21,816 nt of DNA, taken from Oscillospiraceae bacterium. Its GTDB lineage: Bacteria > Bacillota > Clostridia > Oscillospirales > Oscillospiraceae. The stretch covers positions 1-21,816 of the forward strand of contig JAHHRZ010000026.1 in the NCBI GenBank assembly GCA_020025515.1, written 5' to 3'. Shown here piece after piece: positions 6,645 through 13,576 of this stretch; position 1 is the first letter of the stretch, and each line of letters starts with the position of its first letter. The notes under the pieces are model-generated. The model did not search any database. It saw nothing but the letters and a program-made list of their open reading frames with translations, and had not been told where the DNA came from. Made by a program: the position numbers and the translations under genes.

Positions 6645-7285
6645 TGAGGAATCGCTTTGACCGCCAGCTGGAGCATCTCCATGAAGATCTGGTCCATATG
6701 GGCGGACTGTGTAAAAATGCCATTGGGGAAGCCTTGGTTGCGGCTACCCAGGGGGACACGGAAATGGCCCGGAAGGCCATAGAAGACGACGCAAAAATTG
6801 ACGATATGGAGCGCTCCATTGAGCGCCAGTGCCTGGATCTGCTGCTGCAGCAGCAGCCTGTGGCCCGGGATCTTCGGACCATTTCCTCGGCGCTGAAAAT
6901 GATTTCGGATATGGAGCGGATTGGAGACCAGGCCACGGACATTGCCGAAATCGCCCGTTTTTTGCAGAACCGTCACGAAACCACCAACGAAACCCTGCAC
7001 ACCATGGGGGGAGCTGCCAGCAGCATGGTGGGACAGGCGGTGGACAGCTTTGTCCGCCGTGACATTGAGCTGGCCAGAAAGGTCATTGCAGATGATGATG
7101 TTGTAGACAGCCTGTTCGACCATGTGAAAGAACAGCTCATCGGCTTCATTGCCAAAAACCCGGGACAGGGAGCCTATTATCTGGATCTGCTTATGATTGC
7201 CAAGTATCTGGAGCGAATTGCGGACCATGCCACCAATATTGCAGAATGGGTGGTCTTTTCCATTACGGGAATCCACGAAGGATAA
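6641..7285 (+). CDS. phoU: Phosphate signalling regulator PhoU
   Basis: A 214-residue all-helical protein with two PhoU three-helix-bundle domains (about 10-100 and 115-210). Each carries the metal-binding E-R-I-x-D motif: ERIGDQATDIAEIA in the first and ERIADHATNIAEW in the second. In known systems PhoU links Pst transporter state to a PhoR-type histidine kinase and represses the Pho regulon when phosphate is plentiful. No phoPR genes lie in this window, so the kinase partner must be elsewhere. Two ATGs in tandem (6641 and 6644) are both possible. I take 6641, which overlaps the pstB stop by 4 bp and has GGGGAGG 5 bases upstream. No terminator follows it directly. Confidence 0.93.
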   Translation: MMRNRFDRQLEHLHEDLVHMGGLCKNAIGEALVAATQGDTEMARKAIEDDAKIDDMERSIERQCLDLLLQQQPVARDLRTISSALKMISDMERIGDQATDIAEIARFLQNRHETTNETLHTMGGAASSMVGQAVDSFVRRDIELARKVIADDDVVDSLFDHVKEQLIGFIAKNPGQGAYYLDLLMIAKYLERIADHATNIAEWVVFSITGIHEG

Positions 7286-7316
7286 AAGACCACTGGAATT
7301 CTTTCTTTCAAGGGTG

Positions 7317-7322
7317 TATAAT
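7317..7322 (+). promoter_or_regulatory. Candidate -10 element before the 73-residue gene
   Basis: A perfect TATAAT (7317-7322) lies 30 bases before the start codon at 7352, but the -35 region (CTGGAA at 7293-7298, spacer 18) matches poorly. The gene could use this weak promoter or simply be read through from phoU, which has no terminator of its own. Confidence 0.35.
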
Positions 7323-7351
7323 AGAGAAAAACCTTGAAAAGAGGAACGGAC

Positions 7352-7573
7352 ATGGAAGAGTTTGAAATCTTTGTGGAAAACATGACCAGCTGCGGCGGGG
7401 AAAAATACGCCAAACGGGAATTGATGGAGGTCACAGGGGAAAGCCCCGAAGCCTGCGTCAAAAAGCTGAGCCCCTGGCCCGTGATAGATGTCCGGAAAAA
7501 CCAAGAGGGAGATTTGGTGTTTCTCTGCGGAGATTGCAACGGAAATCTGATTCGATATACCTTTACAGGCTGA
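7352..7573 (+). CDS. Small cysteine-containing protein of unknown function
   Basis: A 73-residue soluble protein that I cannot assign to a function. It has Cys14 in TSCGGEKYAKRE, Cys35, and a Cys59-x2-Cys62 pair in FLCGDCNGN, so metal binding or redox use is possible. The composition is acidic, with no signal peptide or membrane segment, and the predicted fold is alpha/beta. The start at 7352 has GAGGA 6 bases upstream, while the in-frame TTG at 7334 has none. I believe it is real because of the good ribosome binding site, the close fit to the following terminator and normal codon use. It lies downstream of phoU, and its stop codon touches the terminator stem. Confidence 0.7.
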   Translation: MEEFEIFVENMTSCGGEKYAKRELMEVTGESPEACVKKLSPWPVIDVRKNQEGDLVFLCGDCNGNLIRYTFTG

Positions 7574-7616
7574 AAAAACACTGTAAGTCCCAGAAACAGG
7601 ACTTACAGTGTTTTTT
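7573..7616. terminator. Bidirectional terminator shared by converging transcripts
   Basis: An 18-bp perfect stem, 7573-7590 with 7599-7616, and an 8-nt loop. The outer six pairs are A/T, giving a U-run in both directions. It terminates the plus-strand 73-residue gene (stop 7571-7573) and the minus-strand pnuC gene, whose stop (7603-7605) is inside the right arm. Confidence 0.92.
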
Positions 7617-8313
7617 CTGCGTTTGCAGCTTGCCGCTTCCGTATGTTCCGCCAGTTATAGAAGCCATAGCAGTCATTTCCAAAGAAAATGGCAAAGCACA
7701 CAATCATGGGAAAGTAGGTGGAGTTTTCCTTGGTGGCCAGGGACCACAGAAGGATCAGCACCACATCATTGAGGCCGTAGGCCAGGGCATAGTAAGGGGA
7801 ACGAAAGAAGGTCAGCATGGAGGCCACAAAGCTGGTGGCAATGGAAAGGGTGCTGAGGCCCAGATTTGCGGTGTGGAAATACTTCAATATAAAGTAAAAC
7901 AAGGTGGTTGCAGCAGCGGCACCCGCCATAAGAAACACCACTTGTTTGGAAGAAACAGCAGATACCTGCACCTCATTTTTCCCTTCTTCATAGGGATTGC
8001 GAAACCAGGAAAGGGCAGCCAATACAGCCATGGGAGCAGTCATGCACAGATAGGTAATCATCTCGCCATAATAGCGGTAGGACAGAGAAACGATGGAGTA
8101 TAACAGGGAAAAGGCCACGGAAAGCATCTGGCCCAAGGGGTCTCCCTTTGACAGAAATATCAGGGAGGTGACACCGATGAGAGAGGCCAGAAGGGTCATA
8201 TAATTCTGCTTCGGCACACAGAAAAAGCTGATGGTAATGCAGCATAAAGAGCACAGCCAAATGCCCCATTCCAGCCTGGTCAGGGTCTTAAAGGGATTCT
8301 GATAGTGCTTCAT
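7603..8313 (-). CDS. pnuC: PnuC-family nicotinamide riboside (vitamin) transporter
   Basis: A 236-residue membrane protein with about seven hydrophobic segments and a C-terminus rich in PnuC hallmarks: LSIATSFVASMLTFFRSPYYALAYGLNDVVLILLW and GNDCYGFYNWRNIRKRQ (shown here only as key motifs: SPYYALAY, NDxxL, NDxYGFxNWRxxxKRQ). PnuC proteins move nicotinamide riboside across the inner membrane by facilitated diffusion, with trapping by phosphorylation. Relatives PnuT and PnuX carry thiamine and riboflavin, so the substrate is not certain. The start at 8313 is chosen from GGGAGG (8327-8322) with 8-base spacing; the frame is open far upstream, but that part overlaps ileS and is not real. It is monocistronic with its own promoter and a possible regulatory leader. 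Confidence 0.85.
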   Translation of the reverse strand: MKHYQNPFKTLTRLEWGIWLCSLCCITISFFCVPKQNYMTLLASLIGVTSLIFLSKGDPLGQMLSVAFSLLYSIVSLSYRYYGEMITYLCMTAPMAVLAALSWFRNPYEEGKNEVQVSAVSSKQVVFLMAGAAAATTLFYFILKYFHTANLGLSTLSIATSFVASMLTFFRSPYYALAYGLNDVVLILLWSLATKENSTYFPMIVCFAIFFGNDCYGFYNWRNIRKRQAANAEKTL

Positions 8314-8402
8314 GAGTTTGACCTCCCAAAAAATAAGCATCCACATACGCATTTTGCAAAAAGCTGATGCGCCATGAATGCTGCACTGCCAGGGGGCAAT
8401 GT
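8314..8402 (-). promoter_or_regulatory. Structured 5' leader of pnuC, possible regulatory RNA
   Basis: The leader can fold. A small hairpin TGCC/GGCA with CCCT loop (8398-8395 with 8390-8387) is followed by GCGCAT/ATGCGT (8372-8367 with 8352-8347). A competing stem GCATC/GATGC (8370-8366 with 8341-8337) ends shortly before the ribosome binding site at 8327-8322. pnuC genes in other Firmicutes are often under riboswitches, so translational control is plausible. I do not recognise a known riboswitch consensus here. Confidence 0.3.
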
Positions 8403-8408
8403 AAGGGT

Positions 8409-8438
8409 ATTGTATCACAAAGGATTGAAATTCGTCAA
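8409..8438 (-). promoter_or_regulatory. Promoter of pnuC
   Basis: On the minus strand TTGACG (8438-8433) and TACAAT (8414-8409) are separated by 18 bp, and the -10 carries an upstream TGA extension (extended -10). The predicted start near 8402 leaves a leader of about 88 nt before the pnuC ATG. Confidence 0.7.
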
Positions 8439-8505
8439 CAGAAATCAAAAGGGGCTGTGGATAAACCCTCAAACAGGACGCACCTGGAAGATGGAAATAA
8501 AACCA

Positions 8506-8544
8506 CATAAAACACGGCAGTATCCGAACCCTCGGATACTGCCG
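8506..8544 (-). terminator. Rho-independent terminator of ileS
   Basis: A 13-bp perfect stem, 8544-8532 with 8527-8515, and a 4-nt loop, followed on the minus strand by TGTTTTATG. It lies about 43 bases after the ileS stop and ends the minus-strand housekeeping run. Confidence 0.85.
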
Positions 8545-8587
8545 ATTCTTTATGAGCCTGAAGCAGCAGAGCCTCTTTTTGCGTGAT

Positions 8588-11395
8588 TTACAGCTCGACC
8601 TCGGTGGCGGGCATGCGGGAGATGACACCAGCACACCGGGGACACAGACCCTCTTCGTTGGCCTGCTGGGAGTGCATCCAGCAGCGGGGGCACTTGGTGC
8701 CACGGGCATCGGCAACGCCGATCTTGAGCCCGGGGAAGTTCACACCCTGACCGCAGGTGGCATCGGCCTCAGGAGCCTCCACAGTGCAGGAAGATACAAT
8801 GAAGATTTCGGACAGGTTCAGGTGACCCACTGCATCCAAAGCGGCCTTGGCGGCATCGTCAGAGGCTTCCAGACTGACATGGGCTTCCAGAGCTTTACCG
8901 ATCCGCTTGGCGGCACGGGCGGACTCCAGAACGGCATTGACATCCTGACGCAGGCGGATGGCCACCTCCCACTTGGCCATGGCATCCACGTCCAGAGCGT
9001 ACTGGTCCACATCCTGGGGCATCCGGTTCAGGAGGATGTTCCGGGGATCGTCGCACTGACGGTGGGGCATTGCCTGCCAGATCTCGTCGCAGGTAAAGGC
9101 CAGAATGGGGGCAAAGAGCTTTGCCATGGCGTCAACAATGAGGAACAGAGCGGTCTGAGCGGAACGGCGCTTCCGGCCTTGGGCATCTTCGCAGTACAGA
9201 CGGTCCTTGATGATGTCCAGATAGAAGCTGGACAGCTCCACCACGCAGAAGTCGTTAATGGCGTGGGAGACCACATGGAATTCGTAGTTGTCATAGGCCT
9301 TGCGGCAGACTTTAATGAGTTTTTCCAGCTTGGTCAGTGCCCAGCGGTCCAGCTCTTCCATATCTTCAGGAGCCACCAACTGGTCGGGATCGAAGCCCTC
9401 CAGATTGCCCAGGCAGTACCGGGCGGTGTTACGGAACTTCAGATAGTTCTGGCTCAGCTGCTTGAAGATTTCCTTGGAGCAGCGCACATCGGCGTGATAG
9501 TCGGAGGAGCCGGCCCACAGACGAATGATGTCGGCACCGTATTCCTTGATGATCTGCTGGGGGTCAACGCCGTTGCCCAGAGACTTGTGCATGGCACGGC
9601 CCTCGCCGTCAACGGTCCAGCCGTGGGTCAGAATCTGACGGAAGGGAGCGCCCATTTCCAGAGCGCCAACGGCGGTCAGGAGGCTGGACTGGAACCAGCC
9701 GCGATACTGGTCTGCGCCTTCCAAATACACATCGGCGGGCCAATTCTGTGCATCGTCTCGACGCAGAGAAGCATAGTGGGTAGAACCGGAGTCAAACCAG
9801 CCGTCCAGCGTATCGGTTTCCTTCTCAAATTCCTTGCCGCCGCAGTGCTGGCAGGTGAGCCCCTGGGGAATCAGCTCCATGGCCTCTTTCTCGAACCAGA
9901 TGTTGGAGCCATGCTCCCGGAAGAGGTTGGAGATATGCTCGATGGTCTCCTGGGTGCAGATGGGCTTGCCGCAGTCCTTGCAGTAGAACACGGGAATGGG
10001 CAGACCCCAGCGGCGCTGACGGGAGATGCACCAGTCGTTCCGCTCCCGGATCATGGATTCCATGCGATCCTTGCCCCACTGGGGGAACCAGCGGACCTCC
10101 TGGCAGGCGGCCACGGCCTGATCCTTGAAGGAGTCTACGGAGCAGAACCACTGGGGCGTGGCACGGAAGATAATGGGGTTCTTGCAGCGCCAGCAGTGGG
10201 GATAGGAGTGAACCATTTCCTCTGCGGCAAACAGGGCGCCGGATTCCTTCATGTCAGCCAGAATGACCTCGTTGGACTGCGCATAGAACATACCGGCATA
10301 CTTACCGGCATCTTTGGTCTGATAGCCCCGGTCATCCACAGGAACAATCAGGTCTACATCATACCGGCGGCAGGTCTGGTAGTCGTCTGCACCGAAGCCG
10401 GGGGCGGTATGGACACAGCCCGTACCGGAATCCATAGTGACATAGTCGGCGGTGACCATCAGACTGGTACGCTCCAGGAAGGGGTGCTGTGCGGTCATGT
10501 ATTCAAAGAACTTGCCGGGGAAGGAAGCAATCTCGCGATACTCCTCCACGCCGCCTTCCTTCATGGTCTTTTCTGCCAGAGCCTTGGCAACGATATAGCG
10601 CTCCTTGCCTGCGTCCAGAAGGACATATTCCTCTGTGGGATGGAAGGCGATGGCCAGGTTGCCGGGCAGGGTCCAGGGGGTAGTGGTCCAGATGATGACA
10701 TAGGTGTTTTCGGTGCCGCCAAACTCCGCCAGCTTGCCCTGATCGTCCTTCACGGCGAACTTGACATAAATGGAGGTGCACTTGTCGTCGGCATATTCGA
10801 TTTCTGCCTCTGCCAGTGCGGTTTCGTCCTTGGGGCACCAGTACACAGGCTTGAGGCCCTTGTAGATATAGCCCTTCTGGAACATTGCGCCGAAGATCTT
10901 TACTTCCTCAGCCTCAAATTCCTTGTTCATGGTCTTGTAAGGACGCTCCCAGTCGGCCACCACGCCCAGGCGCTTGAAGCCCGCCATCTGGCGGTCAATG
11001 TAATCCTGCGCAAATTTTTCGCAGGCGGAACGGAACTCAGGCACAGGCATGGTCTTATGGTTCAGCTTGTTTTTCTTGATGATGGCAGACTCAATGGGCA
11101 TACCGTGGTTGTCCCAGCCGGGGGTATAGGGGGTGTAGTAGCCCTCCATGGCCTTGGAACGGACGATGAAGTCCTTCAGGGTTTTATTGAGGGCGTGGCC
11201 CATGTGAATATCACCGTTAGAGAAAGGGGGGCCATCATGCAGAATGAACCGGGGGCAGTCCTGATTCTTTTCCAGCAGGGCCTTGTACAGATCCAGTTCG
11301 TTCCACTTCTCCAGCATACCGGGCTCCCGATTGGGGAGGCCTGCCTTCATGGGGAAGGAGGTCTTAGGGGTGATGATGGTATTTTTGTACTCCAT
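8588..11395 (-). CDS. ileS: Isoleucyl-tRNA synthetase
   Basis: A 935-residue class I aminoacyl-tRNA synthetase that charges tRNA-Ile in the cytosol. The HIGH motif is HMGH (64-67) after DGPPFSNGDI. The editing (CP1) domain that removes misactivated valine fills about 195-400 (WTTTPWTLPGNLA and GTGCVHTAPGFGADD). The KMSKS loop reads MHKSLGN (about 602-608). A C-terminal zinc site has CPRCWMH and CPRCAGVI (about 894-915). Length and zinc tail fit the bacterial IleS1 type. The start at 11395 has GGAGG (11409-11405) with 9 bases spacing; the frame is open upstream but runs into the T-box terminator. Expression is controlled by the T-box leader. Confidence 0.97.
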   Translation of the reverse strand: MEYKNTIITPKTSFPMKAGLPNREPGMLEKWNELDLYKALLEKNQDCPRFILHDGPPFSNGDIHMGHALNKTLKDFIVRSKAMEGYYTPYTPGWDNHGMPIESAIIKKNKLNHKTMPVPEFRSACEKFAQDYIDRQMAGFKRLGVVADWERPYKTMNKEFEAEEVKIFGAMFQKGYIYKGLKPVYWCPKDETALAEAEIEYADDKCTSIYVKFAVKDDQGKLAEFGGTENTYVIIWTTTPWTLPGNLAIAFHPTEEYVLLDAGKERYIVAKALAEKTMKEGGVEEYREIASFPGKFFEYMTAQHPFLERTSLMVTADYVTMDSGTGCVHTAPGFGADDYQTCRRYDVDLIVPVDDRGYQTKDAGKYAGMFYAQSNEVILADMKESGALFAAEEMVHSYPHCWRCKNPIIFRATPQWFCSVDSFKDQAVAACQEVRWFPQWGKDRMESMIRERNDWCISRQRRWGLPIPVFYCKDCGKPICTQETIEHISNLFREHGSNIWFEKEAMELIPQGLTCQHCGGKEFEKETDTLDGWFDSGSTHYASLRRDDAQNWPADVYLEGADQYRGWFQSSLLTAVGALEMGAPFRQILTHGWTVDGEGRAMHKSLGNGVDPQQIIKEYGADIIRLWAGSSDYHADVRCSKEIFKQLSQNYLKFRNTARYCLGNLEGFDPDQLVAPEDMEELDRWALTKLEKLIKVCRKAYDNYEFHVVSHAINDFCVVELSSFYLDIIKDRLYCEDAQGRKRRSAQTALFLIVDAMAKLFAPILAFTCDEIWQAMPHRQCDDPRNILLNRMPQDVDQYALDVDAMAKWEVAIRLRQDVNAVLESARAAKRIGKALEAHVSLEASDDAAKAALDAVGHLNLSEIFIVSSCTVEAPEADATCGQGVNFPGLKIGVADARGTKCPRCWMHSQQANEEGLCPRCAGVISRMPATEVEL

Positions 11396-11439
11396 TAGGG
11401 GATACCTCCAAATATAAAATTTCATGTAAATTGGTATTT

Positions 11440-11703
11440 CGTTATAAAAGGAAAGCGCCTTTGTCTCTTGACCAAAGAGACAAAGGCGCACAAACCTCTG
11501 CGGTACCACTCTCATTCCGGATCGTCTCCGGCACTCGTAGGGCGCTGTATCGGGCGCTCACCCGGCCCCATCTACCAGAAAAAACCTTCGGGGGGCTGCT
11601 CCGAGGGGATACGGTCTGCCGCTGCCTGCTGCCTTGCACCGACCGGCAGCTCTCTGGTGGCAGGGAAGGCATGCCGCCTGTCCTCATCTGCGCATGGGAA
11701 TAT
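11440..11703 (-). promoter_or_regulatory. T-box riboswitch (tRNA-Ile) of ileS, with intrinsic terminator
   Basis: The stretch between divIVA and ileS, about 310 bases, holds a T-box leader. The conserved T-box core reads AGAGTGGTACCGCA (11512-11499); the variable base U in UGGUACC matches a tRNA with discriminator A, as in tRNA-Ile. The Stem I apex shows the typical AGAGAGC ... GGTGCAA arrangement. On its 3' side ATC (11610-11608), followed by CCCCTCGGAG, is the likely isoleucine specifier codon. A 15-bp terminator stem (11489-11475 with 11469-11455) is followed by TTTCCTTTT. Its 5' arm shares TGCG with the strand that would pair with CGCA of the T-box, so terminator and antiterminator exclude each other. 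Uncharged tRNA-Ile should switch ileS on. Confidence 0.92.
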
Positions 11704-11708
11704 GAAAA

Positions 11709-12323
11709 TTACCGCTTATTGGGGTCGTAGTTCTTGCCGAACTGCAGATTGGTGAAACGGCTGGTAACAGCGTCAGACACGGAAGGGCGGGGGGACACAG
11801 GGGCGGAATCCACAGTGGTGCCCACCAATTTTTCCAGACTTTCAGCGATCTCCTTGGCGACTTCATCCTCACTTTCGGACTGAGCAGCGGGAGCGTTGGA
11901 ATCTGCGGTTTCGGCCTTGAGAGCCTCCAGCTTGCTCAGGATCTCCTTGAGCTTCTCCTCCATGGACTCAATACCCTGACGGGCAGTGGCCTTGGCGGCA
12001 CTGAGCTGGGGATCATCGGCAGGGGCCATGGGCTTGGCACCGTGTACAATGGCACGGCATTTGGCTTCGGCCTCCCGGATCATGTTGTCGCAGGTCTGCT
12101 GGGTGGCTCTGAGAGCCTCCTTGGCGTTGCTTTCATTCTGACGATACTCTTCCAGCTTTTCAACCAGAACGCGCATCTTGCTTTTCAGCGTTGCATTTTC
12201 CTTGTACAGGGTTCCGTAGTCCTCCAAAAGAGGCTCCAGAAACTCGTCCACGGACTCCATGTCATAGCCACCGAAGACGGCTTTGTCAAAGGAAATCTGC
12301 TCTAATTGCTGCGGTGTAAACAT
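11709..12323 (-). CDS. divIVA: DivIVA-family cell division / polarity protein
   Basis: A 204-residue cytosolic coiled-coil protein of the DivIVA/GpsB family. The N-terminal lipid-binding domain (MFTPQQLEQISFDKAVFGGYDMESVDEFL, only key positions cited: FGGYD at about 17-21 and VDEFL) is followed by a long coiled coil at about 35-95 and a second helical stretch at 110-140. The tail is Ala/Ser/Glu-rich and probably disordered. Such proteins mark curved membrane at septum and poles and recruit partners. The usual Arg after the exposed Phe of the membrane loop is Gly here. The start at 12323 has AAGGAG upstream. It follows sepF by 22 bases, probably in one transcript, and is directly followed by the ileS T-box. 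Confidence 0.88.
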   Translation of the reverse strand: MFTPQQLEQISFDKAVFGGYDMESVDEFLEPLLEDYGTLYKENATLKSKMRVLVEKLEEYRQNESNAKEALRATQQTCDNMIREAEAKCRAIVHGAKPMAPADDPQLSAAKATARQGIESMEEKLKEILSKLEALKAETADSNAPAAQSESEDEVAKEIAESLEKLVGTTVDSAPVSPRPSVSDAVTSRFTNLQFGKNYDPNKR

Positions 12324-12345
12324 AGTATGTCCTTCTCCTTATCGA

Positions 12346-12840
12346 TTATAAGTACATGCCGTTGTTTTCCAGTTCCTCCACCAGATCCCCCACGATCTCA
12401 ACATGATAAGGGGTGATGATGTAGGCAGAAACGGCAACCTTTTTGATCTTGCCGTCCAGGGCATAGGCACAGCCGGAGAGAAAATCCACCAGGCGGCGGG
12501 CAATGTTCTTGTCGGTATTCTCCAAGTTCAGGAGAACAGCATGCTTGCTGCGCAGATGGTCGGCAATCTCAGAGACATTCTCAAAACGCTCAGGTTTTAC
12601 CAGGACCACCTGGAGCTGACTGTTGCTATTCATGTTCACCACACGGTTATTGGAGTCCCGGCGGTTGTCGACGGAAGCGGCGGAAGCGAATGCGGGCTCG
12701 TGGGAAGTAGTGCGGCGGGCAGCCCGGGGAGCGGGCTCTTCTTCTTCCTCTTCTAAGGTCTCGTCATCGTATTCATCGAAATCATCTTCGTCATCGGCGT
12801 AGGGCTTTGTCAGCTTCTTCAGTTCATCCAGAAATCCCAT
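12346..12840 (-). CDS. sepF: Cell division protein SepF
   Basis: A 164-residue FtsZ-associated membrane anchor. The first ten residues (MGFLDELKKL) form the amphipathic membrane-targeting helix. An acidic, disordered linker follows (about 15-75, with runs of D and E). The C-terminal SepF domain (about 78-155) has VVLVKPERFENVSEIADHL, the NLENTDKNIARRLVDFLSG signature and GKIKKVAVSAYIITP. SepF polymerises into rings or arcs that bundle FtsZ at the division site. The gene sits between yggS and divIVA, as in Bacillus. The start at 12840 has AGGAGG upstream with 11 bases spacing. Confidence 0.94.
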   Translation of the reverse strand: MGFLDELKKLTKPYADDEDDFDEYDDETLEEEEEEPAPRAARRTTSHEPAFASAASVDNRRDSNNRVVNMNSNSQLQVVLVKPERFENVSEIADHLRSKHAVLLNLENTDKNIARRLVDFLSGCAYALDGKIKKVAVSAYIITPYHVEIVGDLVEELENNGMYL

Positions 12841-12871
12841 GTTGGTTTTGTCCTCCTAATATCTATTCAAA

Positions 12872-13576
12872 TCATACGGGATGATAGTTGCGCGGTCCAA
12901 ATATAGCGGTGCCCACGCGCACCATGGTACTGCCGCAGGCAATGGCGTCCTCGAAATCGTTGGACATTCCCATGGACAAGTGCACCATAGAGACATTATC
13001 GTATTTTTTCCCCCTTATGTCAACAAAAAGGTTGTACATTTCTGAAAAAAATTGAAAATTCTCTCCCGGATGGGTACTGATGGGGGGAATTGCCATAAGT
13101 CCCAGCGTTTTCAGGTGGCGATATTTGCCAAATTCGTCAATAGTCTCCAAAAGGCTTTGGGGAGTAAAACCGGATTTGCTGTCTTCGTTTCCGATATTCA
13201 CTTCCAAAAGGATATTTTGACAGATGCCTTGTCTGGCGGCTTCTTTTTCCAGGGCCTCCAAAAGCCCCGGACGATCCGCACTTTGGATCAGATCCACATG
13301 GCCCACTACCTGGCGGACTTTATTGGTCTGCAAGTGTCCGATGAAATGCACCGGTGCACCTTCATAGGCATTCTGAGCGGATTTTTCTACCAGCTCCTGG
13401 ACCCGGTTTTCTCCACAAATGTCTACACCGGCGGCAATGGCTGCCCGAACGGCTTCGGCATCATTCATCTTTGTGGCGGCGCACAGAGAGATGCAGGCAG
13501 GGTTCCGTCCCGCTTTCTGGGCAGCCAGTCGAATTTGCTCCCGAATGTGAGCTACATTTTGAGCAATGTGTGTCAT
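12872..13576 (-). CDS. yggS: YggS/PROSC-family PLP homeostasis protein
   Basis: A 234-residue cytosolic pyridoxal-phosphate-binding protein, a single TIM-barrel of the alanine-racemase N-terminal type with no second domain. The PLP lysine is expected at K36 in CAATKMND. Other hallmarks are GENRVQELVEK, HFIGHLQTNKV, LLEVNIGNEDSKSGF and the phosphate-binding tail LSMGMSNDFEDAI followed by GSTMVRVGTAIFG. It balances free PLP and amino/keto acid pools and has no known catalytic activity. Its ATG overlaps the stop of the HlyD-like gene by 4 bp (ATGA), so translation is probably coupled. It lies just before sepF, the position of ylmE in Bacillus. Confidence 0.93.
   Translation of the reverse strand: MTHIAQNVAHIREQIRLAAQKAGRNPACISLCAATKMNDAEAVRAAIAAGVDICGENRVQELVEKSAQNAYEGAPVHFIGHLQTNKVRQVVGHVDLIQSADRPGLLEALEKEAARQGICQNILLEVNIGNEDSKSGFTPQSLLETIDEFGKYRHLKTLGLMAIPPISTHPGENFQFFSEMYNLFVDIRGKKYDNVSMVHLSMGMSNDFEDAIACGSTMVRVGTAIFGPRNYHPV

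Noticed and set aside
9588..9610. MHKSLGN instead of KMSKS in IleS
   Set aside because: The key KS residues are present, and this form is, to my recollection, common in clostridial IleS, so it is not an anomaly.
8552..11398. A 948-codon open frame on the plus strand, antisense to ileS
   Set aside because: It mirrors ileS almost exactly, has no family motifs and arises from GC-rich codon use on the opposite strand. ileS itself has all class I synthetase motifs.
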